Below are positions 8,253-19,442 of a DNA stretch of 33,535 bases, piece by piece (position 1 is the stretch's first letter; each line of letters begins with the position of its first letter). The stretch covers positions 1 through 33,535 of the forward strand of contig KZ992539.1 in NCBI GenBank assembly GCA_003614735.1, read 5' to 3'. The notes below the pieces were generated by a model that was not told the DNA's origin, ran no database searches, and was given only the letters and a program-made list of their open reading frames with translations. A program made the position numbers and the translations under genes. This DNA comes from Thamnocephalis sphaerospora. Lineage: Eukaryota > Zoopagomycota > Zoopagomycetes > Zoopagales > Sigmoideomycetaceae.

Positions 8253-8636
8253 TTTGCTAAACAATCAAGGTAGGACACTGAGTCGCAGCGGGTGCGGACG
8301 CGCAACAGAGTTGGTGGCAACGCCAAGCAGAGACAGTAGCGGTGATTAATGCAAATTTGCATGTAGGTAAGCGCAAGATTGAGTAAACCGTTTATGAAGG
8401 TACATGTACTAGCCAAGGGGCAATGCAAATCTATGGCTGCTCGGGCACTAGCGTAGCACAGGGGCTAATACGATATAGTCTACTTGGAGAAGCGAGCACA
8501 CTGTTGCTAGATGCGTGCACACTGTCCCTGCTCGCCCCTGCATGTTTGCAGCTGATTCTATGCTTGCACTCATCGTGCCATTTGCCGGCTAATATACAGG
8601 CTACACTCTAAAAGACTGGCTCTTGTGTTGTCGCGT
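8253..8636. other. Intergenic
   Basis: This stretch lies between the 3' end of the Dus gene and the start of the cysteine-rich secreted gene. I see no gene or clear control element. Confidence 0.4.
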
Positions 8637-10293
8637 TCATGCCTTCATAAAAGGTGATGTATCGTGGGAACTCTCCCCTGTTTGCTCTTCCCGTTGAACG
8701 GCGATGCACTGTGGCTGCAGCGCACGCCGTTCCATCTCGCGATCAAAAGCGTTTAGCACCGTCTCTCGCAGTCGATCGGGCTGCCAAATGCGATCAGTCT
8801 GGCGAGGCACGCTGGCGGTGCGACGGCATTGTGTAATGTAGTCCTGCATCCAGCGCCGAAACAGGCGGCCATGGTTTCCTGGGAGTAGTCCGATCAGTGG
8901 GCGCAGGGGCAACGTAGGCCGGTCGACCTTATCCAGCTCCGGCTCAATCGCAGCTGCAGAACATCGCTCGTTAGCATGGACATGAGTAGCACATCATCAA
9001 ACAGCAGTATATACGTACTCAGATACCTATCGAGTATCTGGCGGCGTGTCGGCTGACTCTGCGCATCCACGCCAAACAAATCTGTACGGCCGTTGAACGC
9101 GAAATGCTTAAAAGGGCGTCGCACACTATGCAGTCGCTCTGCTAGCATACCTCGATCTAGCTCCTGAATAAACATTGGGCTATCGCGGACTGTAGGGGAG
9201 GCGGTGCAAAATCTGAGAACACGCTCAACATATTGAAGACGTGCCGCCTGACGACTCACATTTGCGGCCGACCATTACGCCGTCGGCTTGCAACAATTGT
9301 GCGCGAACCTCCTCTGTTGTGTGCAGCCCACCGTTGAGGGTGATGCGCAGATGCGGAAAAGCGCGCTTGACCATATATACTCGTGCATAGTCGAGCGGCG
9401 GAATGGTGCGGTTCTCTTTGGGTGACAGGCCCTTCAAATGTGCCTTGCGTGCATGTATCACGATATGATCTAGCGATGTCGCCTGTGTGATGGTGGCCAA
9501 CTATCTCTAGGGTCAGCCAACAAGTCAAAGTGCATCGATGATCGGTGAGTGGCACGCACAAACTGCTGCAAATACGCGTCGCTATCCAGCTCATCCACGC
9601 CTACGCGACACTTGACGGTGAACGGGACAGACAGGCGCTTTGCATCGACGGCACGGATAATGTCGTGCACACGCTCGGGCGTCTTCATTAGCACAGCGCC
9701 AAAACAGCCGGCCTTTGAGCAAGGCCATGTCGCGCTATTAGCATATTGTGCGGCTTGCACGCTCAATGTCTGCTTACCTGAACGCTGTCGCTTGGGCAGC
9801 CAAGATTGAGATTCACCTCTGCATAGCCTGCTTCTGCCAGCGCCACATACGCGTTTGCCAGCCATTCTGGCTCTGCGCCGCCTAGCTGCACTACCGTGCG
9901 AGGACATGGTGCACCTAAGTCTGCGTGCAAGCGCGCAGCCCCACCCTCCTGGGCAAGACGGGTAATTTTCCGCGCGTGATGCATTTCCGTGTAAAACGCG
10001 TAGCGACGTGTTATCCTGTTCTCTCCGCCCTTTACGGCATTCTTGCAGGTGCGTCCAGCAGGTGGTGCGCCAAGAGGCGAGGCAGCGCGCAGGAATTCCA
10101 AAAAGAAACGGTCAGTTACGTCGATCATGGGCGCGACGCTGACTAGAGCCTGCCCAGGCGACGTGCACTCGGCTGCCGGCGCTTGCAACGAGGGCGGTAC
10201 AGCGCTCTCTGCAGTGAACGCTGTCGCTAATGTGCGGGCAGACATGCGACTAACGCGTGTTGCGACGCTGCTGACATGGCGGAGCGGTAGCAT
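8637..10293 (-). CDS. tRNA-dihydrouridine synthase, DusA type, five exons
   Basis: This is an FMN-dependent enzyme that reduces uridine to dihydrouridine in the tRNA D-loop. Exons read by eye are 10293-9778, 9712-9560, 9500-9260, 9189-8993 and about 8936-8637, giving about 468 residues. Family landmarks occur in order: APMIDVTDR (54-62), [17 protein letters not shown] with the catalytic Cys166, VKCRVGVD (205-212), [16 protein letters not shown] with IPPLDY (239 on), NGG (279-281) and GVMVGR (297-302). These are the landmarks of DusA rather than of yeast Dus1-4. The C-terminal helical domain ([18 protein letters not shown]) is present. The first 28 residues are rich in Arg and Ser and lack acids, like a mitochondrial presequence. 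Intron 2 has an atypical GTGCGT donor, and the last acceptor could be at 8943 instead of 8937. The start ATG lies 40 bp from the divergent neighbour's ATG. Confidence 0.88.
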
Positions 10294-10333
10294 GATGCAC
10301 AAAAGAAAACGGTGGTCGAAAGTGGACGGCTGA
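10294..10333. promoter_or_regulatory. 40-bp divergent inter-ATG region
   Basis: Only 40 bp separate the Dus start codon (minus) from that of the next gene (plus). Any core promoter must overlap the coding region of one or both genes, unless real starts lie further inside (Met17 of Dus at 10245; Met10 of the plus gene at 10361). Confidence 0.5.
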
Positions 10334-11708
10334 ATGTCCAGGCGGCGCTTTCTTATTCCGATGGCTCACTCCAACAGCGATGTCCTTTCCCTGACCAGCT
10401 CCAGGCTTGCGCTGCACACTGCACAGACAGGGATGGAAGATGAAGATGCAGCAGCAGCAGCAGTGGTACTGGCATATGTGATGGATCAGCGACAGCGAGT
10501 ACTCTTGTGCGACAACCAGCAACAATCGCCACCCTCAGTGGAAACGGATGAGGGACAAGCGGAAAGACGCTCTGCACCAGGTATGTATGTGCGCGTAGTA
10601 TGTGCATTCAATCTATGCTTATTCGGGCATCTATACGCCAAAAGATTGCGCTGCGCTGCATACACGGAGGTTTGTAGTGTAGATACTGCGGGTAGCGGCA
10701 GAATGAATGGCATTGGCTGAAACATGCACGTTATAACGCTTCTTTGCCAGTACACCCTCCTGGATTGCCCGTACTCGGGCGCGCCGTCAAATGCGATTAT
10801 CGCCCGGAGAGCGCGTTCAGGAGTTTATCAGTGTTGGTGATGCATATATTGTGCCGCAATGCATTACCGGACTGACACGCTCGCATTCAGCACCTACAAA
10901 AGAACCACTGCAGCCGACAACGATTGACGGTGCGAGTGTGCTGTGCCTTGGCTTCTGCGAGCATCAATACCAATGTTTTCCTACCTCGCAACAGCTTTCC
11001 AATACGCCCATTTCTTTGGGACAGCCTGGCATCTTTGGTCGTGCTAGAGTGTCGCAGCATGTGCAGACAAAAGGAGGTAACGTTCAAGCATGTTATGGAC
11101 GAATAGATGCTAAGAGCGCTGCTCCAGCTCCTGATCTTGCCTGCTGCGAGTCTTTACGCTCGGATCCGCAAGAAACAGGTGCATCTTCATCGAAAAACAG
11201 CCGTGGCGCGTCACCATCACCTTTGCATGAATCTGCGTGGAGACAAGATGTGGCGGAAGCCGCGTCGTATGCTTCGCCGGTAAAAAGTACACTGAAGATG
11301 CAGCCAGCTTATTGCACAGAAGAGCATGAGCCGAGCTTGGTCGTCGACACGAGCATTCTAGCACGCCAGTCTGCAGACAAGCATCCGCCAGTAATGGCAT
11401 CGGACGGGCTTACACTACTGCACCGCGCAAACTCGCCCATCATCGGCGCTGCAGAGTCGGAATATGGCACAGCGGACTTGGTCCCTCGCTATGCTTGTGA
11501 TATTTGGCATGATGCTACTTCCGCTACTGACTTTTATCAGTCAATGCAGTTGCAAAGCTACAGCGTAGAGGATGACAGCGCAAGTCTCCACTTGTCTACG
11601 CAAGCCTACCGGTCACCATGGTTGTGTGATCGTGATTTGCACGAACGCGATAGCAATCAGGCCAAGTCTATCGCCACCATTGCATGGCCAGCACATCGTC
11701 TATACTAG
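10334..11708 (+). CDS. Unrecognised protein, two exons, probably disordered
   Basis: I do not recognise this protein. Exon 1 (10334-10584) and exon 2 (10751-11708) join in phase across a 166-nt intron with acceptor ctttgccag, giving 402 residues. It starts MSRRRFLIPMAHSNSD. A short Ala run encoded by GCAGCAGCAGCAGCAG is followed by a short helix-like segment (VVLAYVMDQRQRVLL). The rest is rich in Ser, Gln, Ala and Pro, without signal peptide or membrane segment. It ends 88 bp from the convergent RRP5 stop. The donor is ambiguous: two overlapping GTATGT sites lie 4 nt apart (10581 and 10585), and only the second keeps the long frame open. Alternatively exon 2 could be its own gene from ATG 10791. 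A regulatory or scaffold role is possible but not shown. Confidence 0.6.
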
Positions 11709-11796
11709 CACCAGAATCGATACGAGCAATACGTGTCTATTTTATGAACGCATAAAGATATTGAACGACAGCAGACTACAGGCAAGTTTGCGGTAA

Positions 11797-14700
11797 TCAT
11801 GCCGTTTGCACAAATGCGAGTGCGCGCTGCTTCACCTCCTCCATGCCATCCACAGAGCCAATCGACTTTTCCCAGCTGAGCCACTTTTTGAAGAGGAACT
11901 TCATCTTCTTTGAGGAGAACTTGAGCGATGTGATGCGCTGGAACAGTCGGCTTTGGGCAACAGGCAGTACGTTAGAGATCGCGCATGGCAGAGACGGTTA
12001 CGACGAAATACTTACCGTGTAATGTCCTGATCACCAGCACGCACTTCCATGTCCAGATAGACGGACCACAGATCCAGGCGCTTGGGATAGTTGCTCACAA
12101 TGCCCTCGAAAATGGTGCGGCCGCGCTCCGGCTCGCCATGCTTGAACTCCAGCTGCGCAAACTTGCTGATAGTCTTGATGTCTGTCAGCAGCCAAAGTAG
12201 TATAAGGCGTCAGCATCGATATCGCCGCGTCGCATGCATAGCACTGTTCACAGCGCACTTACGTTTGCGCTTTGGCAGCGACTTGAGAGAGCGCTGCAGT
12301 AGCTTGCGCGACTGATCAACCTTGCCCTGCAGCAGGTAGAAGAGACCAAACTGTGTCCATATCTTGGAGCTTTGGTTGAACTTTTTGGTCATGGTCTTGT
12401 ACAGTTCCTCAGCCAAATCTGCCTTTTCAGAGCGCTCATAGATGCGGACCAGCTGCAGATAGACTTGCTTTGGCTCGTTGGTCTGCAAAGCCTTGTGGAA
12501 CGTGGCTTCCAGCGACTCGGCCGTGCCGTACCTATTCTCCAGGTTGAGCCAGGCCACCCAGACGTTCATACGCTCCTGCGTCTCGCGGAAGTTGATCGTC
12601 TTTAGAGCACGCTCAGCCAGCTCGCGTGCACGCTCCAGCTCCGACATTTGCAGCTGGAATGCAACATAGTTGATCCACAGATACGAGCTGTTGGGCGAGC
12701 CAAGCAGCAGCCGCTCAAAGTCCGCCGCCGTGGTGGGTGCTGCAGACGAAAGCTCGGCCGTCACATCTGATGCCATCTCGGCCGCCTGCTTCTTGCTCTT
12801 CTTGCCCTTCTTCTTTTGCGCCTTATCAGCATCCGAGTCCGCCTCAGAGTCAGATGTAGGCACCTCGATGGCGCCAATACCAGCGTCCAAGTCATCCTCG
12901 GCCTCCCAAGAAAATCCGCCAGAGCCGAGCTGCAGCGCTGGTGTAGCATCCGCCATCTCTTCGTCCTCTCCGTCGCCCTCACTGTCCACCTCGCTTTCTT
13001 CCTCTTCCTCCTCATCTTCGTCGTCATCCTCGCCATCCTCGTCATCTTCGCTATCGCTGCCCGCGTCCTCGTCAGAGGCGTTGCTGTTTTCAGCGTCCTC
13101 CATCTCTTCATCTTCACTCTCATTCTCGTCATCATCCTCGTCATCCTCGCTGTCCAGAACCATATCCTCATCGTCGAAATAGGATGCCTTTAGGCCAAAA
13201 GCAATGCGCTTCTTGTCCAGGTCAATGTTGAGGATTACTGCCTTGACGCGGTCGCCAGCCGAGTAGACCTTGGTGAGATCGTCGACATGGCTGTCCGACA
13301 CTTCTGAAATGTGGCAGAGGCCGCTCACTTGGCTGTTGTCGGGAACAAGGAATGCGCCGTACGACTCCACGCGCTTGACAGTGGCCTTGACCTTTTCGCC
13401 GACAGTAAAGTCTCCCAGGAGCCGCTGTGGCTTGCCAGACACACTGGACCGCTTCAGCGACATCTGCACTTGCTCGGCAAGCTTGTCGACACCCAGCACT
13501 CGGCCGCGCACTAGCTGACCCACGTGCACCAGCGACTTCCAGTCCTTGACGAACTGGTCAGACAGCTCAGAAATCTTCACCATGGCATCAAAGCCGCGTC
13601 CAAGGCTGACGAAGCAGCCCTTGTCGGAGACGCGCCTCACGTAGCCGCGAACAACGTCGCCTGGATTTACGTCTAGCGCCGAGTTGATGACGCGGTCTTG
13701 CACCTCTTCCGTGGCGCTGTCATCCCCGCGATACTGCGCCACCACCGAGGTGCGCAGCGAAAGAGTTATATGCTTCTTGTCCGCATCCACAGCCACAACG
13801 GCGCACTCGACCGACTGGCCCTTTTTGTAGCTGGCAGTCGGCTTTGCTGCGTAGTTGTCCGAAAGATCGGTAAGACCGACACGGCCAAACAGTCCCTTGC
13901 CAAGTTGCAGCGCAAGACCATGCTCTGCATTGACGGTGTGCACGGTACCAGTCACCGTCATGCCAACACGAACATCAGCAAATGAGAGCAGCGGCGGCTG
14001 CGCACCAGAAATCACGCCAAGATCGATGCGCTTGCGTTCCGCGTCCACCGTGAGCACACGGCATTTGATGGCCATACCGCGTTGGAAGTGCTTGCCAAGT
14101 GCGGCAACGACGGCCGCATTGCTCGACGCAGCCATCGCCTCCACACGTCCCACCACGCTCTCCGACAGCGCGACCAGCAAATACTTGTCATGCACATCCG
14201 CCACAAAGCCGAGCACCTCTTCGTTCGCGGCAAAGTCGCCCGTGGCAGCACGCGACGGCGTGGCGTTGGCCGGCCGCAGCGAAAGCTCAACCACACTATC
14301 GGCGATGGTGTTCTTGCGCGTGACAGCAAGGCTCTTATGGCTGCGCACACCGTGCCAGCCAATCACCTGACAGTCGATCGTCTGCGGGTGCTTGTAGCCG
14401 GCAAACGGATGCGCCGGGTCGGCGATATCCTCATAGCGGCTGTACACGTTGGTAACGTGAACGCGGCCCTTGAGGTTATCGGCTAGCATGACGTTCAGCT
14501 GCATGGGCTTGATGCCATCCACGCGCGCCTTGGTGGCCCGACCTGGCTTCAAATCGTCCACAACCTTGAGCGTAGTGTCGATCGGTGCCTGCACCTGTCG
14601 GCTGCCCAGATCGATACCAGTAGCGGATGCTAGCTGAGCCCTTTCATCAGCATGCAGTGCCACCTGGTGCAGCACCAGTAGCACGCGCTCTGTCATCGCA

Positions 14701-17700
14701 TCTGCCTGCGGACAATACACGATGCGTGCCTCAACTTGCTGACCAGTCTTGTAGCGCATGAATGGCTTGCTACGGGTGTTGAACGACTTGGTGGCGGCAA
14801 ACGCAATTGCATTGCCATGTTTGGGGAGCGACACCACCAAATAGTCTTCCTTGACCAGCTCAATCACGGCCGACTGGAGCTTGTCCGAGCCTTCGAGCGT
14901 CTTGAGCGTCTTGCGCGCTGTGCTTGCGTCAACAGCAGACTTGCCCTTTTGCTTCTTTGCCTTCTTTGACTGCTGGCTACCAGCGCCAGAAGTGGAGGCG
15001 CGCTCGCTTTCGCTAATAAGTGCCGGCCGTACCGACAGATCGGCAATCTTGCGCTCCACATCAAAGTCAAGCACCTTGCCCACCACCTTGGTGTCAATTT
15101 CAGCATCAGCGTCTAAACCATTCAACGCGTTAGATATGGTGCGATAAAGCGGCGATGGACTACGGCACCACGCATATGTATGCCATGCTTACCCTTGATC
15201 TGGTCGATGGTCACAAAGCCGGACAGGTCGCCAGGCAGATCGACGATCCATCCGTACGGTTGCTTCTGCTCCACCGTGCCTAGCATGCACTGACCCGGAT
15301 ACGGCGCATCGGTTGCCGTTTGCTGCAAAAGTGGATCCATGAACAGGGTGCGTACAAACGACGCCTCCTGCTCTGCCGTCGGCTTGACAATCGACTGCTT
15401 CAGCGCAATCTCCACGCGGTTCTCATCCGCATCCACCTTGGTCACCAAGCAGACTACCGATTGCTGCTGCTGGAAGTGTTCCTGCGGCGAAGCCACATAC
15501 TGGTCGGACAAATTGTGCTTGCCAGCGCGTGCACAGAGGCCGCCAAGCATGTCGACAAATACGCCGTGCTTAGTGACGCTAGCCACATAGCCAGGCACCA
15601 GGTCGCCCTCGCGAACATCGGTGATGCTGCGGCATACTTGGCCGGCGCGCGCAGCAGCAACAAGTAGCGGCTTACGCGAAACAAGCACGTTGGCGTGCTG
15701 CTCGTTCTTGGTCAATACCACCAGGTCCTCGAGTATCTGGCCGACTTCGATTTTGGCCAGCAGACGACGTGGCACTGCATCCAAGTGATCAGAGAGGTGA
15801 GCAACCGGCAGTGCGGCGCGGATCTCGGTTCCAGTCAGCGATAGCAGGACGATATCCTGACGCAGTTCGGTCACACGTGCACCGACTAGCTGGCCAACCT
15901 CAATGGAGGAGAGATCGCGGCTAAAGGTGTTGGATGTGCCGGCATTGGCGCGCGGCGTCGTGCAAAAGCTAACGCGGATGCGCTGGCGCTCCGGATCGGC
16001 GGAGAGAATGCGGCAGCGCACCGACTGGCCAACGTTGAATAGGCGATGCGGGTCGGTGACCTGGGTTTCGCTGTGATATGCAGCAAGCACCAATAACGGC
16101 AATGACGATATTGTTGGTAAGCTGACATGATGGCAGTGCTATCATGGATATTATGCAAGCAACATACCTGAGTTCGCGAGTAGGGCAAAGCACACGCAGA
16201 TTGCCGTACAGACCGACGATGCAGCCATAGTCCCGTACAGCGGTGATAAAACCGTGCGTGATTTCGCCTACACGTGCCTCCTCGAACGCGCAGACCGGCG
16301 CCAGATCCGATTGCACCAGAGTCCGCTTCAGCGTCAGAATAACGCGCTTGGCATTTGGGTCTGTGTTAAGCACGCGTGCCGTCACTTTGTCGCCATGCTT
16401 GAACTTCTTCTCCGGCTGCTTCAGGCGCACATCAGCCAAATGCATCGATGGCACAAAGCCGGTCAGCGGTGTGTCGGTTAGATCGACTACCATGCCGGTA
16501 CCAGTAAGCTTATTGACGGTGGCCTTGACAATGGCGCCGATGGGCAGGTCCTCCACGCGAAGATAGGGGCAGCTGAGCACCGACTCTTGCAAGCTCAGCT
16601 GCATCATGGCATCGACAGGATCGTAGCCAACGATGCGCGCCGGATGCTCCGTGCCAATGGCCCAGTTTCCAGAGGTGCCCGACAGACTCTGCAAGTGCTT
16701 GTCTGACACGCGTGAGATCTGTGTCGGATCAAGCGGTTAGCAAGTACATTACTCGCAACCAAAATCATTGCTGCTAATAGCTTACATGTACGTAGCCATA
16801 GGTGCCCGGCAGTGCGTTCAGCTCGCAGAGCAGACCAACACCACTGTCGGCGCGACGAACGGTGACCTGATCGAGAATAGTGCCGTAGCGCGGACCAAGC
16901 TCAACACCGTTCATCGCGGGCGGCAGGCCCTCCACAACTGGCGCCTCGTAGGCAAGCGCATGCGGCAGCAGCGTAAGAGCAATAGCCTTGTGCGCCAGAG
17001 ACAGCGACACATACAGAATACGGCCCGAGATCTAATTGACAGCATGCAGCATTCACTCGTCAGTGGCTGTCGCGGTAGATTGAATCAGGCAATAACTTAC
17101 CGTGTCGCCAACTTTGAACGAGCTGCGGAGCTGGCGCTCGTTGGCTGCAATCATGCCTGGCAGATGAGACACTTCCACGACGGCATCGAAAAACTCGAGG
17201 ACACGGCAGGCAAGACCGTTGGGCAGAACGCGGGTAATACGCGCCGACACCAGCTCGCCCGGCAGAAGCGAGTTCACGTTGGAAAGCGGCTCGCTCAGCA
17301 GCGCACGCGTAACGCGCTCCGGATCTGCGGTGACGCGCACTACGCGATTTGCGCCAGCAGCCTCCAGCAGAGACACGTTGATCAGCTGACCTGGCTGCAG
17401 CGGCTGGCCATGGTTCATCTTTTGCTCGTAGGCATGCGCCTCTTTGCGCATCAGGAATGCACTCTTGTCGCGCATACCGATAGAAAGCAGGTAGCCATGG
17501 TCCTCCACACTCTGCACAGCAGCCGTCATCGTCAGACCCGCGACTAGATCAAGTGCAGCGACGCTTGCGTTCACGTGCTCAACACGCAGACTAAGATCGA
17601 TGCGTTTCTTCTGGCGCCGCTGCTTCTTTCCGCCCGTGGACGCGTCGGCATCGTCGCCGCCTGTAAGGCCAACAACAGCGCAACGGACCCACTGGCCAAC

Positions 17701-18514
17701 GCGGAACATGCGCTGGAGATCCGGCAGACCGCGCTGCTGCTTGGCTGAGGTGCCATTTGCGTCTTCATCGTCGCTCTGTTCGCCAGCGTCGTCGTCTTCC
17801 TCCTCCTCGTCGTCGTCATCATCTTCCAGAGCTGCCGCCTCAACACGCTGTGTGATCGCCTCAGAAATTTCCGTGATGGCCACCTGGCCGACCAAATGGT
17901 TCGGCAGCGTAACAACCAGGCTAAGCTCGTTGATCTTGCTGATCATGCCGAGCAGCAGCGTGCCAACCGCCAAGCGCTAGTATCACGCACGCATCGCGTA
18001 AGCAAAATGGACGCATGTTGCTACGCCGTTCACATGCAGCATGCGCGCCTACCTTGAAGGTCAGACCAGTGACGAGTCCCGGCGCACCCTGAGCGTCCAT
18101 ATCCTCGTCGTCGTCGCTGCCCTCTTTTGTTGCCGCGCCGGCGCCCTGCTTATGCTTGCGCTTGTTGCGTTCTTCGCGCTGCTGCCGCTTGCGCTGCTTG
18201 TACTGCTGCTCCGTCATGGGCGTACGCGCCTTCCGCTGCGGCTTGGCTTCACCGGTGCTCTTTGGCGCGGCCGCGCCATTTGCGCCGGCGTCCGCATGCT
18301 CCGAAAACAGGTCGCGCTCAGCCTGCTTCATGACACTGCGGTACTCGAGCGGCGTCATGCCGGTGCCTCCGCCACGCGGGAAATCCTGCTGCGCCTGCGG
18401 CTTTTCCGGCGCTACCACGGTGATGTCGGTGGCTGCCTGCTTCTTGGTCGGTCGTGCCTCCTGCTCCGAAGGCGCCTGGCGCTTCTTCTTGTTCTGCTTT
18501 TGCTGCTGCGCCAT
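11797..18514 (-). CDS. RRP5: rRNA biogenesis protein Rrp5 (PDCD11 homologue), eight exons
   Basis: Rrp5 is a nucleolar factor of the 90S pre-ribosome needed for pre-18S and pre-5.8S/25S processing. Exons read by eye are 18514-18053, 17976-17101, 17031-16786, 16718-16168, 16070-15193, 15112-12263, 12181-12016 and 11950-11797. They total 6183 nt, with every junction in phase, giving 2060 residues (yeast about 1730, human about 1870). The N-terminus is basic ([13 protein letters not shown]). A long series of S1 RNA-binding repeats follows; in one the [24 protein letters not shown] pattern is clear at about 1588-1611 (described here by position only). There are two acidic tracts, one inside an early S1 unit (about 190-210) and a long one at about 1650-1725. 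The C-terminus (about 1800-2055) has HAT/TPR repeats, ending with a KFxxRFxxWE-like [10 protein letters not shown] motif. Introns are 65-97 nt, mostly with CTAAC branch points. The extra length lies in linkers and acidic inserts. Confidence 0.95.
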
Positions 18515-19442
18515 GGTGACTGTTGGTACAAGCTGATTCGTGCCCGCTACGCGGAATGAGTGTGGCAGTGCAGGCGCTGCGACCAGGGCGAGCAATCCTG
18601 TGCCTGCCTATGAGTAGCAGACAAGAAAGCAGGGCTTTGGCGTGGATTCGTAACCGAGCGACGCCAACACACTTGCGCTACTGGAAGAGAAAGAGGCAGA
18701 GTCTACAGGCAAACACAATCGCAGAGCGTGCGTACGAGGAGCTTGTCGGCAGCAGCTCTGCTTTTTCTTTTTTTTTCGACACACCCATAACAGTTTTCAA
18801 TCTCATCTGGCCCAATCCGCTTTGGCACACGCACTACACCACACATCCACAGGCGTGCGACTACTTTTACACTGGCATGACAGGCCTGATGGCGCAAGCC
18901 TGTACAGAGCGACTCGTGTTTCCAAGTAAAAGCGGTGAATGTGACAAAACACTAAAAGAAAGGCCGGCGACAGCAGCCGCGGCGGCGACGGCACCAAAGA
19001 GGAGGACGGCGACACACGATCACAGTGGTGAGAAAGGGGAGGGAAGAGGGGGAGCAAGGGTGGAGAGGGCAAAGGCAAGCAAAGCATGGGCGCATGCGCG
19101 GCCACAACAGAGACGGCAGCAGCGGCAGCAGCAGCAGCAGCGGCGGTGGTGGTATTGTGAGGAGGTATGTAAACAGAGTATGCGCTGCATACACAATGAC
19201 GGATGCAATGACAAGAGGTGAGCGATGGACAGAGCACAGCGGCCGCAGTTATGGATGCGACGGCGTGCAGAGAGCGCAGCCGAACCAGCAGGCAGGTGAC
19301 TGCCGTGCGCATCCATGCCAACAACGACCGGCGAGGAGGAATGCAATATAAGTAAAGCTGGCGAGGAAACGTAGACAAACGACGGTAGGCGCAGACACGC
19401 GCCACTGCCACTGGCGGCGGCGTATGATCGCGGCCGTCATGC
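18515..19442. other. Intergenic between RRP5 start and HAP2 3' end
   Basis: It should hold the RRP5 promoter and the HAP2 3' untranslated region. A plus-strand ORF from ATG 18610 to 19221 (203 codons) exists, but its second half is driven by CAG/CGG repeats and Arg/Gln runs; I do not support it as a gene. Repeats at 19115-19153 are GCAGCAGCGG-like. Confidence 0.35.
19115..19153. repeat. Imperfect (GCA/GCG)n microsatellite
   Basis: A run of GCAGCAGCGGCAGCAGCAG-type units ends in GGTGGTGGT, in non-coding sequence downstream of HAP2. Confidence 0.6.

Noticed and set aside
12670-13182. Long Ser-rich ORF on the plus strand
   Set aside because: It is the antisense shadow of the RRP5 acidic tract (GAN codons read as Ser on the other strand).
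18610-19221. 203-codon plus-strand ORF upstream of RRP5
   Set aside because: The second half is low-complexity repeat (Ala, Arg/Gln); no motif, no signal peptide; it overlaps the likely RRP5 promoter and HAP2 3' region. The first half looks more protein-like, so a transcript check would be fair.
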